9,960 bases of DNA from CAYQUC01 sp964420605 (GCA_964420605.1 CAYQUC010000109.1:1-9960); one strand, 5' to 3'. Counted from the stretch's first letter, positions 1-6,638 are shown. Numbers and translations are program-made. The notes: generated by a model not told the origin, from the letters alone.

Positions 1-591
1 GTTATTGCTGATGACACACGTATATATCCCAATGTTGTTATAAAACATGGTAGTTTGATTGGGAAACGTTGTATTATTGATTCTGGAACGATAATTGGTT
101 CTGATGGCTTTGGAAACGCGAATGACAACGGTAATTGGGTGAAAATCCCTCAAATCGGGATTGTTATCGTCGGCGATGATGTGCAAATTGGCTCTAATGT
201 CGTTATTGATCGCGGTGCTATCGAGAATACGGTGATTAGTAATGGGGTTATAATGGATAACCTAATCCATGTTGCACATAATGTTACAATTGGTGAAAAT
301 ACTGCCGTTGCGGGCTGTGTGGGCATTGCAGGTAGCACCCGTATAGGTAAAAATTGTATGTTTGCTGGTCAGGTTGGTATATCCGGGCATATTGAAATAG
401 CAGATAATGTGACCTGTACTGGCGCGGCTAATGTATTCCAGAGCGTCAAAGAGCCTGGTGTGTATTCATCTGGAACGCCACTAGAGCCGTTTAAACAATG
501 GCAGAAAAGTAATTTTAGGTTCAAGAAATTAGACGATATGGCGCGTCAAATTAAGAATTTAGAGAAAATAATTTTAGAATTAAAAAAATAA
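1..591 (+). CDS. lpxD: LpxD, UDP-3-O-(3-hydroxyacyl)glucosamine N-acyltransferase, 3' part
   Basis: The reading frame is open from the first base, so the gene is cut by the window edge and only the last 196 residues are seen (E. coli LpxD has 341). LpxD adds the second 3-hydroxyacyl chain, to the 2-amino group of UDP-3-O-acyl-glucosamine, in lipid A synthesis in the cytoplasm. The sequence shows hexapeptide repeats of a left-handed beta helix, the GSDGFG and WVKIPQIG signatures, and HVAHN, whose second His (codon 277-279) matches the E. coli catalytic His239. EPGVYSSGTPL and a C-terminal helix follow, as in E. coli. The position matching the E. coli chain-length residue Met290 appears to be Asn. 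fabZ starts 19 bases after the stop. The TTG at 55 is an internal codon, not a start. Confidence 0.96.
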   Translation, partial: VIADDTRIYPNVVIKHGSLIGKRCIIDSGTIIGSDGFGNANDNGNWVKIPQIGIVIVGDDVQIGSNVVIDRGAIENTVISNGVIMDNLIHVAHNVTIGENTAVAGCVGIAGSTRIGKNCMFAGQVGISGHIEIADNVTCTGAANVFQSVKEPGVYSSGTPLEPFKQWQKSNFRFKKLDDMARQIKNLEKIILELKK

Positions 592-610
592 AGGTTAATC
601 AAATTTCCAT

Positions 611-1051
611 ATGTTATTAGATATAAATGAAATATTACAATATTTGCCACACCGCTATCCGTTTCTATTAATAGATAGAGTCACTGATTTTGAGTCAGGG
701 AAGAGGTTGATTGGTTTTAAAAATGTGACTTTTAATGAACCTTATTTTACGGGACATTTTCCACAAAAACCGGTTATGCCAGGTGTATTAATCATTGAAG
801 CACTTGCACAAGCAACTGGGATTTTGGCATTTAAATCATCAGACCGTAAGCCAGATGATAATAAGTTATATTATTTAGTTGGGATTGATAATGTTCGGTT
901 TAAACGACCAGTAGCTCCTGGTGATAGATTGCAATTAGAAGCGTCTGTCGTTACCACAAAACGTGGTGTATGGAAGTTTAATTGTCTTGCTTCTGTTGAT
1001 GGCGAGCATGTTGTTAGTGCTGAAATTATGTGTGTTGAAAAAGAAGCATAA
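611..1051 (+). CDS. fabZ: FabZ, (3R)-hydroxyacyl-ACP dehydratase
   Basis: FabZ dehydrates (3R)-hydroxyacyl-ACP to trans-2-enoyl-ACP in fatty acid elongation. It competes with LpxA and LpxD for the same hydroxyacyl-ACP pool, which explains its usual place between them. The protein has 146 residues, close to the family norm (E. coli 151). It has the hot-dog fold signatures LPHRYPFLLIDRV (12-24) and GHFPQKPVMPGVLIIEALAQ (48-67), with the catalytic pair His49 and Glu63, followed by a conserved VRFKRPVAPGD segment. The ATG at 611 gives a normal N terminus. An AAAGG lies about 15 bases upstream, further than ideal, so translation may be coupled to lpxD. No sign of damage. Confidence 0.97.
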   Translation: MLLDINEILQYLPHRYPFLLIDRVTDFESGKRLIGFKNVTFNEPYFTGHFPQKPVMPGVLIIEALAQATGILAFKSSDRKPDDNKLYYLVGIDNVRFKRPVAPGDRLQLEASVVTTKRGVWKFNCLASVDGEHVVSAEIMCVEKEA

Positions 1052-1085
1052 TTGTCAATATGAATTCAAGAGTGAGTATTGTTTT

Positions 1086-1859
1086 ATGAATATTCATAGT
1101 ACTGCTGTTATTGATCCCAATGCAAATATTGATGAATCAGTAACGATTGGTCCATATAGTATCATTGGACCGAATGTCACTATTGGCGCTAATAGCTGGA
1201 TTGGACCACATGTTGTTATTAATGGTCCAACAACTATCGGTGCCGATAATAAAATATTTCAATTTTCTTCTATCGGTGAAGTTCCACAAGATAAAAAATT
1301 TCATAATGAAAATTCTAAACTCGAAATAGGTGATGGTAATACGATTCGTGAGTTTGTCACCATTAATCGTGGTACTGAGCATGGCGGTGGTTTAACAAAA
1401 ATTGGTAACAATAACTGGTTAATGGCTTACATCCATATTGCCCATGATTGTATTGTTGGTAATGATGTGGTGTTTTCAAATAATGCTACATTGGCAGGGC
1501 ATGTTACCATTGGTGATGGCGTGATTCTCGGTGGGTTTACTTTAGTTCATCAGTTTTGTGCGATTGGTAACAATGTTTTTACTGCGATGGGTTGTTCAAT
1601 TTCAAAAGATGTGCCACCGTATGTAATGGTATCTGGCGCACCTGCTCATCCCTATGGTGTTAATTCTGAAGGTTTAAAACGATTAGGTTTGTCGAGTGAC
1701 ATTATTAAAAATATTAAAAGTGTTTATAAATATTTATACCGTAATGGCTTGAGTTTTGAAGATGCTAAAAAAGAGGTAGAAAAAATTTCAAGTTCTTGTG
1801 ATGAGGTTAAAAATATGCATGAGTTTATTCAAAACTCTAGACGAAGTATAATAAGATAA
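1086..1859 (+). CDS. lpxA: LpxA, UDP-sugar 3-acyltransferase (first lipid A step)
   Basis: LpxA transfers a 3-hydroxyacyl chain from ACP to position 3 of UDP-GlcNAc, or to the 3-amino group of UDP-GlcNAc3N where that is made. From the ATG at 1086 the protein has 257 residues (E. coli 262), starting directly with the first hexapeptide (NIHSTAVIDPNANI). The frame stays open upstream to 963 but that part overlaps fabZ and is unlike LpxA. HIAHDC at 117-122 supplies the catalytic base His120 (E. coli His125). GGGLTKIG, NNATLAGHV and the C-terminal GVNSEGLKR (191-199) are all present. The residue aligned with the E. coli hydrocarbon ruler Gly173 is Met168, as in the C10-selective LpxA of Pseudomonas aeruginosa. 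With gnnA and gnnB next door, the acceptor may be the diamino sugar. Confidence 0.97.
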   Translation: MNIHSTAVIDPNANIDESVTIGPYSIIGPNVTIGANSWIGPHVVINGPTTIGADNKIFQFSSIGEVPQDKKFHNENSKLEIGDGNTIREFVTINRGTEHGGGLTKIGNNNWLMAYIHIAHDCIVGNDVVFSNNATLAGHVTIGDGVILGGFTLVHQFCAIGNNVFTAMGCSISKDVPPYVMVSGAPAHPYGVNSEGLKRLGLSSDIIKNIKSVYKYLYRNGLSFEDAKKEVEKISSSCDEVKNMHEFIQNSRRSIIR

Positions 1860-1874
1860 TAAAATTTATCTTCG
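1842..1874. terminator. Inverted repeat at the convergent lpxA/lpxB ends
   Basis: lpxA and lpxB converge with only six bases between their stop codons. CGAAG at 1842-1846 pairs with CTTCG at 1870-1874, and with one bulged base the stem can extend over ATAA/TTAT to nine pairs. An alternative seven-pair stem is AAGATAA (1853-1859) with TTATCTT (1866-1872). The structure overlaps both stop codons and could stop transcription in both directions. It is A/T-rich with no long T tract after it, so the function is uncertain. Confidence 0.3.
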
Positions 1875-3005
1875 CCCCAACATTTCTAAAGTAAGTTCCG
1901 CTACCAATAAACCATTACCTGAACGTCCCAAGTTTTCTCGTACAGATTTTAATTGCTCGATCATTGTTGTTGAATAATTATCATAATATAATATTTTTTC
2001 CATCTCGCTGACAATATTGTTAGGGTTGGCATCGTGTTGAATTAATTCGGGTACAATACGTTTATCAACTACAATATTACACAGAGCCAGATGATTAATG
2101 TGAATCATCATTCGAACAATATAATAACTCAGTGTTGCAATTTTATAGATTACAACCATAGGAATACCAGAAAGAGCTATTTCAAGAGTCACTGTGCCTG
2201 AGGCCGTGATAATGGCAGTACATGCTTGTATTGTTGCTGTGCTATTATTGTGTATTAATTTTATTGAAAATGTTAAACCATCTATATAGGGTATGATGTC
2301 TTCTTCGGTTATCGTCGAGGCTAACGGTAGTACAAACTGTAATGTATCATCTTGTTGGTGTAGTCGTTTTGCAGATTCAATTATGATGGGAAGCAAATTT
2401 TTAATTTCACTCTTACGACTGCCCGGAAATAAGCCAATAATTTTATGCTCTGGATTTAATTCAAGACTCTTAATTATTTCATGTTTATTATAATTCTCAG
2501 GTATTTCATCTGACAGTGGGTGACCCACAAATCTCACTGGTATATTATGTTCTTCATAAAATTTTGTTTCAAAATCAAATATGACTGCCATCATATCAAT
2601 TGCTTGACCTATGCCTTTTACTCGTCCTTGTCGCCAAGCCCATACTTGTGGGCTGATATAAAACAACACTTTAATATTGAGTTTTTTTGCCGCTTTAGCA
2701 AGCCGCAAATTAAAGCCAGGATAATCAATGAGGATTACTAAATCTGGACGTTCAGATGTCAATAATTCTTTCATTTCATTTAAATAGGACACAAGTCGTT
2801 GGTAATGTTTTAAAACCTCAACCAAACCAATTACAGCAAGCTTTGCAGAGTCAATTCGAACATCAACACCTGCAGCTTGCATATTACTGCCACCAATGCC
2901 GAAAAATTTGACATTAGAGTCGAGTTGAGTAACTTGTCGTATTAATTGAGCACCATGAAGATCACCCGATGCTTCACCTGCAATGATCATGACGTTCTTG
3001 TTCAT
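1866..3005 (-). CDS. lpxB: LpxB, lipid A disaccharide synthase
   Basis: LpxB (glycosyltransferase family 19) is a peripheral inner-membrane enzyme that joins UDP-diacyl-glucosamine to lipid X to give the beta-1,6 lipid A disaccharide. The protein has 379 residues (E. coli 382). Motifs in order: GEASGD (10-15), IDYPGFNLRLA (93-103), YISPQVWAWR (116-125), FVGHPL (159-164), PGSRKSEI (194-201), and a C-terminal nucleotide-binding half with TASGTVTLE. It is the last gene of the minus-strand operon, its ATG four bases after the gnnB stop, with only a weak upstream GGAAG, so it is probably translationally coupled. The orientation is unusual: in E. coli lpxB follows lpxA on the same strand and runs into rnhB, while here it faces lpxA. 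Confidence 0.97.
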   Translation of the reverse strand: MNKNVMIIAGEASGDLHGAQLIRQVTQLDSNVKFFGIGGSNMQAAGVDVRIDSAKLAVIGLVEVLKHYQRLVSYLNEMKELLTSERPDLVILIDYPGFNLRLAKAAKKLNIKVLFYISPQVWAWRQGRVKGIGQAIDMMAVIFDFETKFYEEHNIPVRFVGHPLSDEIPENYNKHEIIKSLELNPEHKIIGLFPGSRKSEIKNLLPIIIESAKRLHQQDDTLQFVLPLASTITEEDIIPYIDGLTFSIKLIHNNSTATIQACTAIITASGTVTLEIALSGIPMVVIYKIATLSYYIVRMMIHINHLALCNIVVDKRIVPELIQHDANPNNIVSEMEKILYYDNYSTTMIEQLKSVRENLGRSGNGLLVAELTLEMLGRR

Positions 3006-3009
3006 TTAT

Positions 3010-4098
3010 TTAAAAGCAACTTCCGATAACCGCTACAATTGATTTCACTTGTTCATTTGACAACTCAGGAAATACTGGTAATGACATACACTGAGATACA
3101 ATTTTATCCGTTACAGGTAAATTGACATTGGCACATATTTCTTTAAATACATTTTGCTTATGTAATGGAATGGGGTAGTAAATTGCGCAAGCTATATCAT
3201 TTTTTGATAGTGCAGCCATTATCTGATCACGCTTGTCTGTGAGTACGGTATATTGGTGGTATACATGTGTACCTATGCCATCTTCAACTGGTGGTTGGAC
3301 AAACTCTTTTAATAAATCACTGTATAATTGTCCAACGCGTCGTCTATTGTCATTGTAGGATGCGATATTTTTTAATTTTGAGCGGAGAATAACGGCTTGT
3401 AGTTCGTCAAGACGGCTGTTATAACCAATGATGTCATGATGATAACGTTTATTACTGCCGTGATTTCGCAGAGTTAATAATTTTTCAGCGATGGCATCAT
3501 CATTAGTGGTAATCATACCGCCATCACCATAGCAGCCCAGGTTTTTACTTGGGAAGAAACTATGACAACCTGCTATTCCAATACCACCGGTCATTTCCCC
3601 ATTAATATCAGCACCAAACGATTGTGCGCAATCTTCAATAACTTGCAATGCGTTATCATTGGCAATTTTCATTATGGCAGCCATATTTGCTGGTTGACCA
3701 AATATATGGACAGGAATAATCGCTTTCGTTTTCGAGGTAATCGCAGCTTTAATACAGTCTGGATCAATATTAAATGAATCGGGTAGTACATCAACAAATA
3801 CCGGTGTTGCGCCAACGTAACAAATGGCTTCGGCTGTTGCGATAAATGTAAATGAAGTCGTGATTACTTCATCTCCTGCACCAATACCGGCAGCGACTAA
3901 TGCTAGGTGCAGTGCATCGGTACCAGAGGCGCAACTAATGGCATGTTTAATCTTGAGATATTTAGCAGATTCTTGTTCAAATTCTTTAACATTCGGGCCA
4001 AGCACAAACTGAGCGTTTTCTAGCGCAGTTAATATGTTTTGATCGATTTCAGATTTTAAGTTGCTGTATTGGGTTTTTAGATCAACCATTGGGATCAT
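3010..4098 (-). CDS. gnnB: GnnB-like PLP aminotransferase for UDP-GlcNAc3N synthesis
   Basis: This is a member of the DegT/DnrJ/EryC1/StrS sugar aminotransferases (362 residues). Visible features are ASGTDALHLAL (57-67) for cofactor phosphate binding, IEDCAQSFGA (154-163) with the ring-contacting Asp156 and Gln159, SFFPSKNLGCYGDGG with the expected PLP lysine Lys185, GYNSRLDELQA (225-235), and YYPIPLH near the C terminus. In A. ferrooxidans GnnB uses glutamate to aminate the 3-keto sugar made by GnnA. The position between gnnA and lpxB supports that role. Related enzymes act in O-antigen or dTDP-sugar pathways (WbpE, QdtB, FdtB), so the exact substrate is inferred from context. The ATG at 4098 is supported by AAGGA seven bases upstream; Met4 is a less likely start. 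Confidence 0.75.
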   Translation of the reverse strand: MIPMVDLKTQYSNLKSEIDQNILTALENAQFVLGPNVKEFEQESAKYLKIKHAISCASGTDALHLALVAAGIGAGDEVITTSFTFIATAEAICYVGATPVFVDVLPDSFNIDPDCIKAAITSKTKAIIPVHIFGQPANMAAIMKIANDNALQVIEDCAQSFGADINGEMTGGIGIAGCHSFFPSKNLGCYGDGGMITTNDDAIAEKLLTLRNHGSNKRYHHDIIGYNSRLDELQAVILRSKLKNIASYNDNRRRVGQLYSDLLKEFVQPPVEDGIGTHVYHQYTVLTDKRDQIMAALSKNDIACAIYYPIPLHKQNVFKEICANVNLPVTDKIVSQCMSLPVFPELSNEQVKSIVAVIGSCF

Positions 4099-4105
4099 GG
4101 AATTG

Positions 4106-4110
4106 TCCTT
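4106..4110 (-). promoter_or_regulatory. Ribosome binding site of gnnB
   Basis: Read on the minus strand, AAGGA lies directly after the gnnA stop codon and seven bases before the gnnB ATG. It fixes the gnnB start at 4098 rather than at the in-frame Met codon three codons later, and it indicates that gnnA and gnnB share one transcript. Confidence 0.7.
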
Positions 4111-5061
4111 TTATTTCGTTTCGGTATTTTGTTGTAGTAACTGAGTAATTTTTAATGCAGTTTCAAGTGCTAATCGTCCATCTTCACCGCTGACAACAGG
4201 GGTCGTTTTATTGCTTATTGATGATAAGAACGATTCAATCTCACTAAATAAAGCATCGCCTTGTTCAAAGTTGTGTTCTTCGCTTTCTATGTTTGCAACA
4301 CCGGGGTGCATTTCACCATCACCTTTACGATGAATACCAAGTTTTTTGTTTTGAAAATCGATTGAGATGTAAGCATCATTTTGAAACAAGCGCATTTTAC
4401 GTTCAGATTTTAGTCCAGCTCGGCTTGCCGTCACATTTGCAACACAACCACATTCAAATTGTAAACGGGTATTGGCAATATCAATATCACTTGATAATAC
4501 TTTGACACCATTGGCATCGATATGGGTGACTTTTGAGTTCACCATATTCATAATGATGTCGATATCATGGATCATTAAATCTAATATTACATTAACGTCT
4601 GCACCACGCGGATTAAAAGGTGCAACTCGATGCGATTCGATAAACAATGGTTTATTTATAATGCCGTCAAGTGCCAAGATAGCCGGATTAAATCGTTCTA
4701 AGTGCCCAACCTGCAGCACTAGCTTATTATTTTTTGCTATATCAACTAATACGGTAGCCTGTTCGACTGTGGTGGTAATTGGTTTTTCTAATAATACATG
4801 AATGCCGTTTTCCAAAAAAAATTTAGCTGTGTCGAAGTGCAGTTGGGTAGGCACCACAATACTGACAGCATCAACTTTACCTTTTAATTCGGTATAGTCG
4901 GTTAATGCTTTGACATCCAATTTTGTGGCAATATTTTGAGCAACTTCTGCATTTGCGTCAACTACTGCAATGAGTTCACTATTAGGGATAGTATTGTATT
5001 TTTCGGCATGGAACTTACCGAGATAACCAACACCAATGACGGCGGTTCTTATTGTCTGCAT
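4111..5061 (-). CDS. gnnA: GnnA-like NAD-dependent UDP-GlcNAc 3-dehydrogenase
   Basis: This is a Gfo/Idh/MocA family oxidoreductase of 316 residues. The N-terminal Rossmann fold has GVGYLG at 10-15, with an Asp (VVDAN, Asp35) at the end of the second strand, as expected for NAD preference. LLEKPITTT (90-98) contains the family EKP motif. DLMIHDIDI (161-169) holds the conserved Asp/His segment of the catalytic domain. In A. ferrooxidans GnnA oxidises the 3-hydroxyl of UDP-GlcNAc to a ketone for GnnB to aminate. Adjacency to gnnB, lpxB and lpxA supports this. Some bacteria carry a related oxidoreductase near lpxB without the aminotransferase, so family membership alone does not prove the substrate. 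It is the first gene of the minus-strand operon, with a poor ribosome site before its ATG. Confidence 0.74.
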   Translation of the reverse strand: MQTIRTAVIGVGYLGKFHAEKYNTIPNSELIAVVDANAEVAQNIATKLDVKALTDYTELKGKVDAVSIVVPTQLHFDTAKFFLENGIHVLLEKPITTTVEQATVLVDIAKNNKLVLQVGHLERFNPAILALDGIINKPLFIESHRVAPFNPRGADVNVILDLMIHDIDIIMNMVNSKVTHIDANGVKVLSSDIDIANTRLQFECGCVANVTASRAGLKSERKMRLFQNDAYISIDFQNKKLGIHRKGDGEMHPGVANIESEEHNFEQGDALFSEIESFLSSISNKTTPVVSGEDGRLALETALKITQLLQQNTETK

Positions 5062-5184
5062 ATGCTTATCTGACCCAATTTATTTCCGGTTTATTTATAG
5101 TAGTATTGTATCAAATATCATCATGTGAGGTGGAGTTTAGCGACTCTGATTAGTACTATTAGTGTCCTGTAATGGGCTTAATTT

Positions 5185-5214
5185 TTGAATTTGAATGAAA
5201 ATATCGAGTAAAAT
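5185..5214 (+). promoter_or_regulatory. Candidate sigma70-type promoter for rnhB
   Basis: TTGAAT (5185-5190) and TAAAAT (5209-5214) are separated by 18 bases. The -35 matches TTGACA at four of six positions and the -10 matches TATAAT at five of six. A second TTGAAT directly follows the first. Transcription would start near 5221, about 65 bases before rnhB. In A/T-rich DNA such matches also arise by chance. Confidence 0.35.
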
Positions 5215-5253
5215 GCGGTAATCTTGAGTAGTGTATATGAAAGCTTGGAGATA

Positions 5254-5283
5254 ATGAATTGTTTAATAAATATACAGTGGTAA
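5254..5283 (+). CDS. Possible 9-codon leader ORF before rnhB
   Basis: ATG at 5254 has a good ribosome site, GGAG, four bases upstream (5247-5250) and encodes MNCLINIQW before a TAA at 5281-5283. The stop lies four bases before the GTG start of rnhB, which has no clear ribosome site of its own. Ribosomes ending here could re-initiate at rnhB. The peptide itself matches nothing I know. A chance ORF is quite possible. Confidence 0.25.
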   Translation: MNCLINIQW

Positions 5284-5287
5284 ATGT

Positions 5288-5878
5288 GTGACTAAACTAA
5301 ATAAATATCAATATATAGCAGGTGTGGATGAGGTCGGACGTGGGCCGTTAGCAGGTCCGGTGGTTGCCGCTGCTGTGATATTGGACCCATCAAGACCCAT
5401 TGAGGGACTAATGGATTCAAAAGTATTGTCAGAGAAAAAGCGTGAAGCACTGGCTAAAGAAATTCAGGCCTCGGCTATCAGTTGGGCCATTGGTCGAGCT
5501 GAAGTTGAAGAAATTGATGAGATTAATATTCTACAGGCAAGTTTATTGGCAATGAAACGTGCGGTTCTACAGCTTGAACCAGGCGCTGAATTTGCCCAGG
5601 TTGATGGTAATCGTTGTCCAGATTTGCCTTGTCCATCTGAAGCTATCATTAAAGGTGATGCGAGCGTTGCGTGTATTAGTGCCGCGTCAATAATTGCGAA
5701 AGTATCACGTGACAATGAAATGAAGGAATATGAAAAAATATACCCAGGCTATGGTCTAGCCAAACATAAAGGCTATCCAACAAAACAACATATTGCAGCG
5801 CTTAATGAACTTGGCATTACCGAGATACACCGGCTAACGTTTGGGCCGGTCAAACGAATTATTGAAAATGGCAAGTAA
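5288..5878 (+). CDS. rnhB: RnhB, ribonuclease HII
   Basis: RNase HII cleaves the RNA strand of RNA/DNA hybrids and starts removal of single ribonucleotides misincorporated into DNA. The protein has 196 residues, normal for the family (E. coli 198). It has the active-site signature AGVDEVGRGPLAGPVV (11-26, Asp14 and Glu15), QVDGN with Asp106, KGDA with Asp124, and the ending GYGLAKHKGYPT (154-165). The GTG at 5288 is the only plausible start: an in-frame TAA lies at 5267 and no other start codon lies between. The ribosome site is weak, so initiation may depend on the short ORF just upstream. In E. coli the gene follows lpxB on the same strand; here it is divergent from the inverted lpxB operon. 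Confidence 0.96.
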   Translation: MTKLNKYQYIAGVDEVGRGPLAGPVVAAAVILDPSRPIEGLMDSKVLSEKKREALAKEIQASAISWAIGRAEVEEIDEINILQASLLAMKRAVLQLEPGAEFAQVDGNRCPDLPCPSEAIIKGDASVACISAASIIAKVSRDNEMKEYEKIYPGYGLAKHKGYPTKQHIAALNELGITEIHRLTFGPVKRIIENGK

Positions 5879-5922
5879 TGTCTGAAAACATCATGATATA
5901 GTAGGACAAAATTCAATAAATG

Positions 5923-5946
5923 AGCTTTAATTAAGCTGTACAGTTT
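5923..5946. repeat. Two small palindromes after rnhB
   Basis: AGCTT (5923-5927) pairs with AAGCT (5933-5937) across five bases. It overlaps an 8-bp palindrome CTGTACAG (5936-5943), which extends imperfectly to AAGCTGTACAGTTT (5933-5946). They lie between rnhB and the HNH gene and could be a weak terminator or a protein-binding site. A run of nine T follows only at 5992-6000, too far to be the tail of this hairpin. Confidence 0.25.
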
Positions 5947-6028
5947 AATTGTTGCAATGTAGTTGTTTACTTTTAAATTGGTAGTTTTTAATTTTTTTTT
6001 AACTCATCGAGTAAAGGTAAGGTTATTG

Positions 6029-6598
6029 ATGGTAAGTTACCCACTTATTCTACGGCTTGACGCAAATGGTATGCCGATCAAATGGATTTTTTGGCAAGAG
6101 GCGATATGCTTACATGCGCGTGATAGAATAGTATGGACAACCGGTGAGCATAAATTCTTATTGCATGGCGGTCATTCTCGATTATCGGGCATTCAAACTA
6201 CGGTGGAGTTAAACTCAATTATTGCCGTGCGTGGAGAAAATAAACATGCTTATAAAAATCGCGTACCACCACTGAATAATCGTGAATTGTTTCGTCGAGA
6301 CCAACATATCTGTTTATATTGCGGTAAACAAACAACTGAAAAAAAATTAACCCGAGATCATATTCTACCCGTTGCAAAGGGTGGTAAAAACTCTTGGTCG
6401 AATGTTATTACAGCCTGTAAAAAATGCAATACTCGAAAAGGGTGTCGAACACCGGATGAAGCGAAAATGCCACTACTCGCGGTGCCGTTTATTCCAAATA
6501 TGGCAGAATATTTGGTGTTACGTAATCGACGTATATTATCCGATCAAATGAGTTTTTTGAAAACACAATTTAACTCATTGACCGAATTTAGAATCTAA
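6029..6598 (+). CDS. HNH endonuclease-family protein
   Basis: This 189-residue protein has a C-terminal HNH nuclease domain with zinc-binding Cys pairs: CLYCGK (Cys95, Cys98), RDHILPVAKGG (Asp110-His111), Asn125 in SWSNV, and CKKCNTRKG (Cys130, Cys133, Asn134). The first ~85 residues form a separate conserved-looking domain (LRLDANGMPIKWIFWQEA, then HKFLLHGGHSRLSG) with no catalytic motif I recognise. The ATG at 6029 has AAGGTAAGG just upstream. The frame extends upstream to 5963, but that part is a low-complexity translation of the A/T-rich spacer. No methyltransferase, intein, intron or phage packaging gene is nearby, so it is not an obvious restriction or homing enzyme. Proteins of this architecture occur as free-standing chromosomal genes. 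Its target and role are unknown to me. Confidence 0.85.
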   Translation: MVSYPLILRLDANGMPIKWIFWQEAICLHARDRIVWTTGEHKFLLHGGHSRLSGIQTTVELNSIIAVRGENKHAYKNRVPPLNNRELFRRDQHICLYCGKQTTEKKLTRDHILPVAKGGKNSWSNVITACKKCNTRKGCRTPDEAKMPLLAVPFIPNMAEYLVLRNRRILSDQMSFLKTQFNSLTEFRI

Positions 6599-6603
6599 TA
6601 TTT

Positions 6604-6621
6604 TAGTGATTATTTTCACTA
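6604..6621. terminator. Weak hairpin between HNH gene and gloA
   Basis: TAGTGA (6604-6609) and TCACTA (6616-6621) form a six-pair stem with a six-base loop, followed on the plus strand by ATCATTTT. It begins six bases after the HNH stop and lies in the 40-base gap between two convergent genes. That position suits a terminator, but the stem is short and A/T-rich. Confidence 0.35.
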
Positions 6622-6638
6622 TCATTTTCGTTCGGTTA

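Larger units (their letters stand above)
5062..5287. other. Divergent intergenic region between gnnA and rnhB
   Basis: This 226-base A/T-rich stretch must hold the promoters of the minus-strand gnnA-gnnB-lpxB operon and of rnhB. I see no long ORF. It contains an 8-bp palindrome TAGTACTA at 5151-5158, a short GAGT/ACTC inverted repeat at 5133-5146, a candidate plus-strand promoter at 5185-5214, and a possible leader ORF at 5254-5283. No convincing minus-strand promoter could be picked by eye. Confidence 0.6.

Noticed and set aside
963..1085. Upstream extension of the lpxA reading frame into fabZ
   Set aside because: The extra 41 residues overlap the end of fabZ in another frame and are hydrophobic and unlike LpxA, whose first hexapeptide begins right after the ATG at 1086.
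4472..4801. Plus-strand ORF of 109 codons
   Set aside because: It is antisense to gnnA, which has full family motifs. No ribosome site or recognisable domain supports it.
3010..5061. O-antigen or capsule sugar cluster
   Set aside because: There are no glycosyltransferase, flippase or polymerase genes other than lpxB, and the pair sits among lipid A genes, so lipid A sugar synthesis is the better reading.
5936..5943. CTGTACAG as a LexA (SOS) box
   Set aside because: The gammaproteobacterial box is CTGT, eight bases, ACAG. Here the halves abut with no spacer.
5963..6028. Upstream extension of the HNH protein
   Set aside because: It translates an A/T-rich spacer with a T9 run. The ATG at 6029 has a good ribosome site and starts the conserved-looking part.
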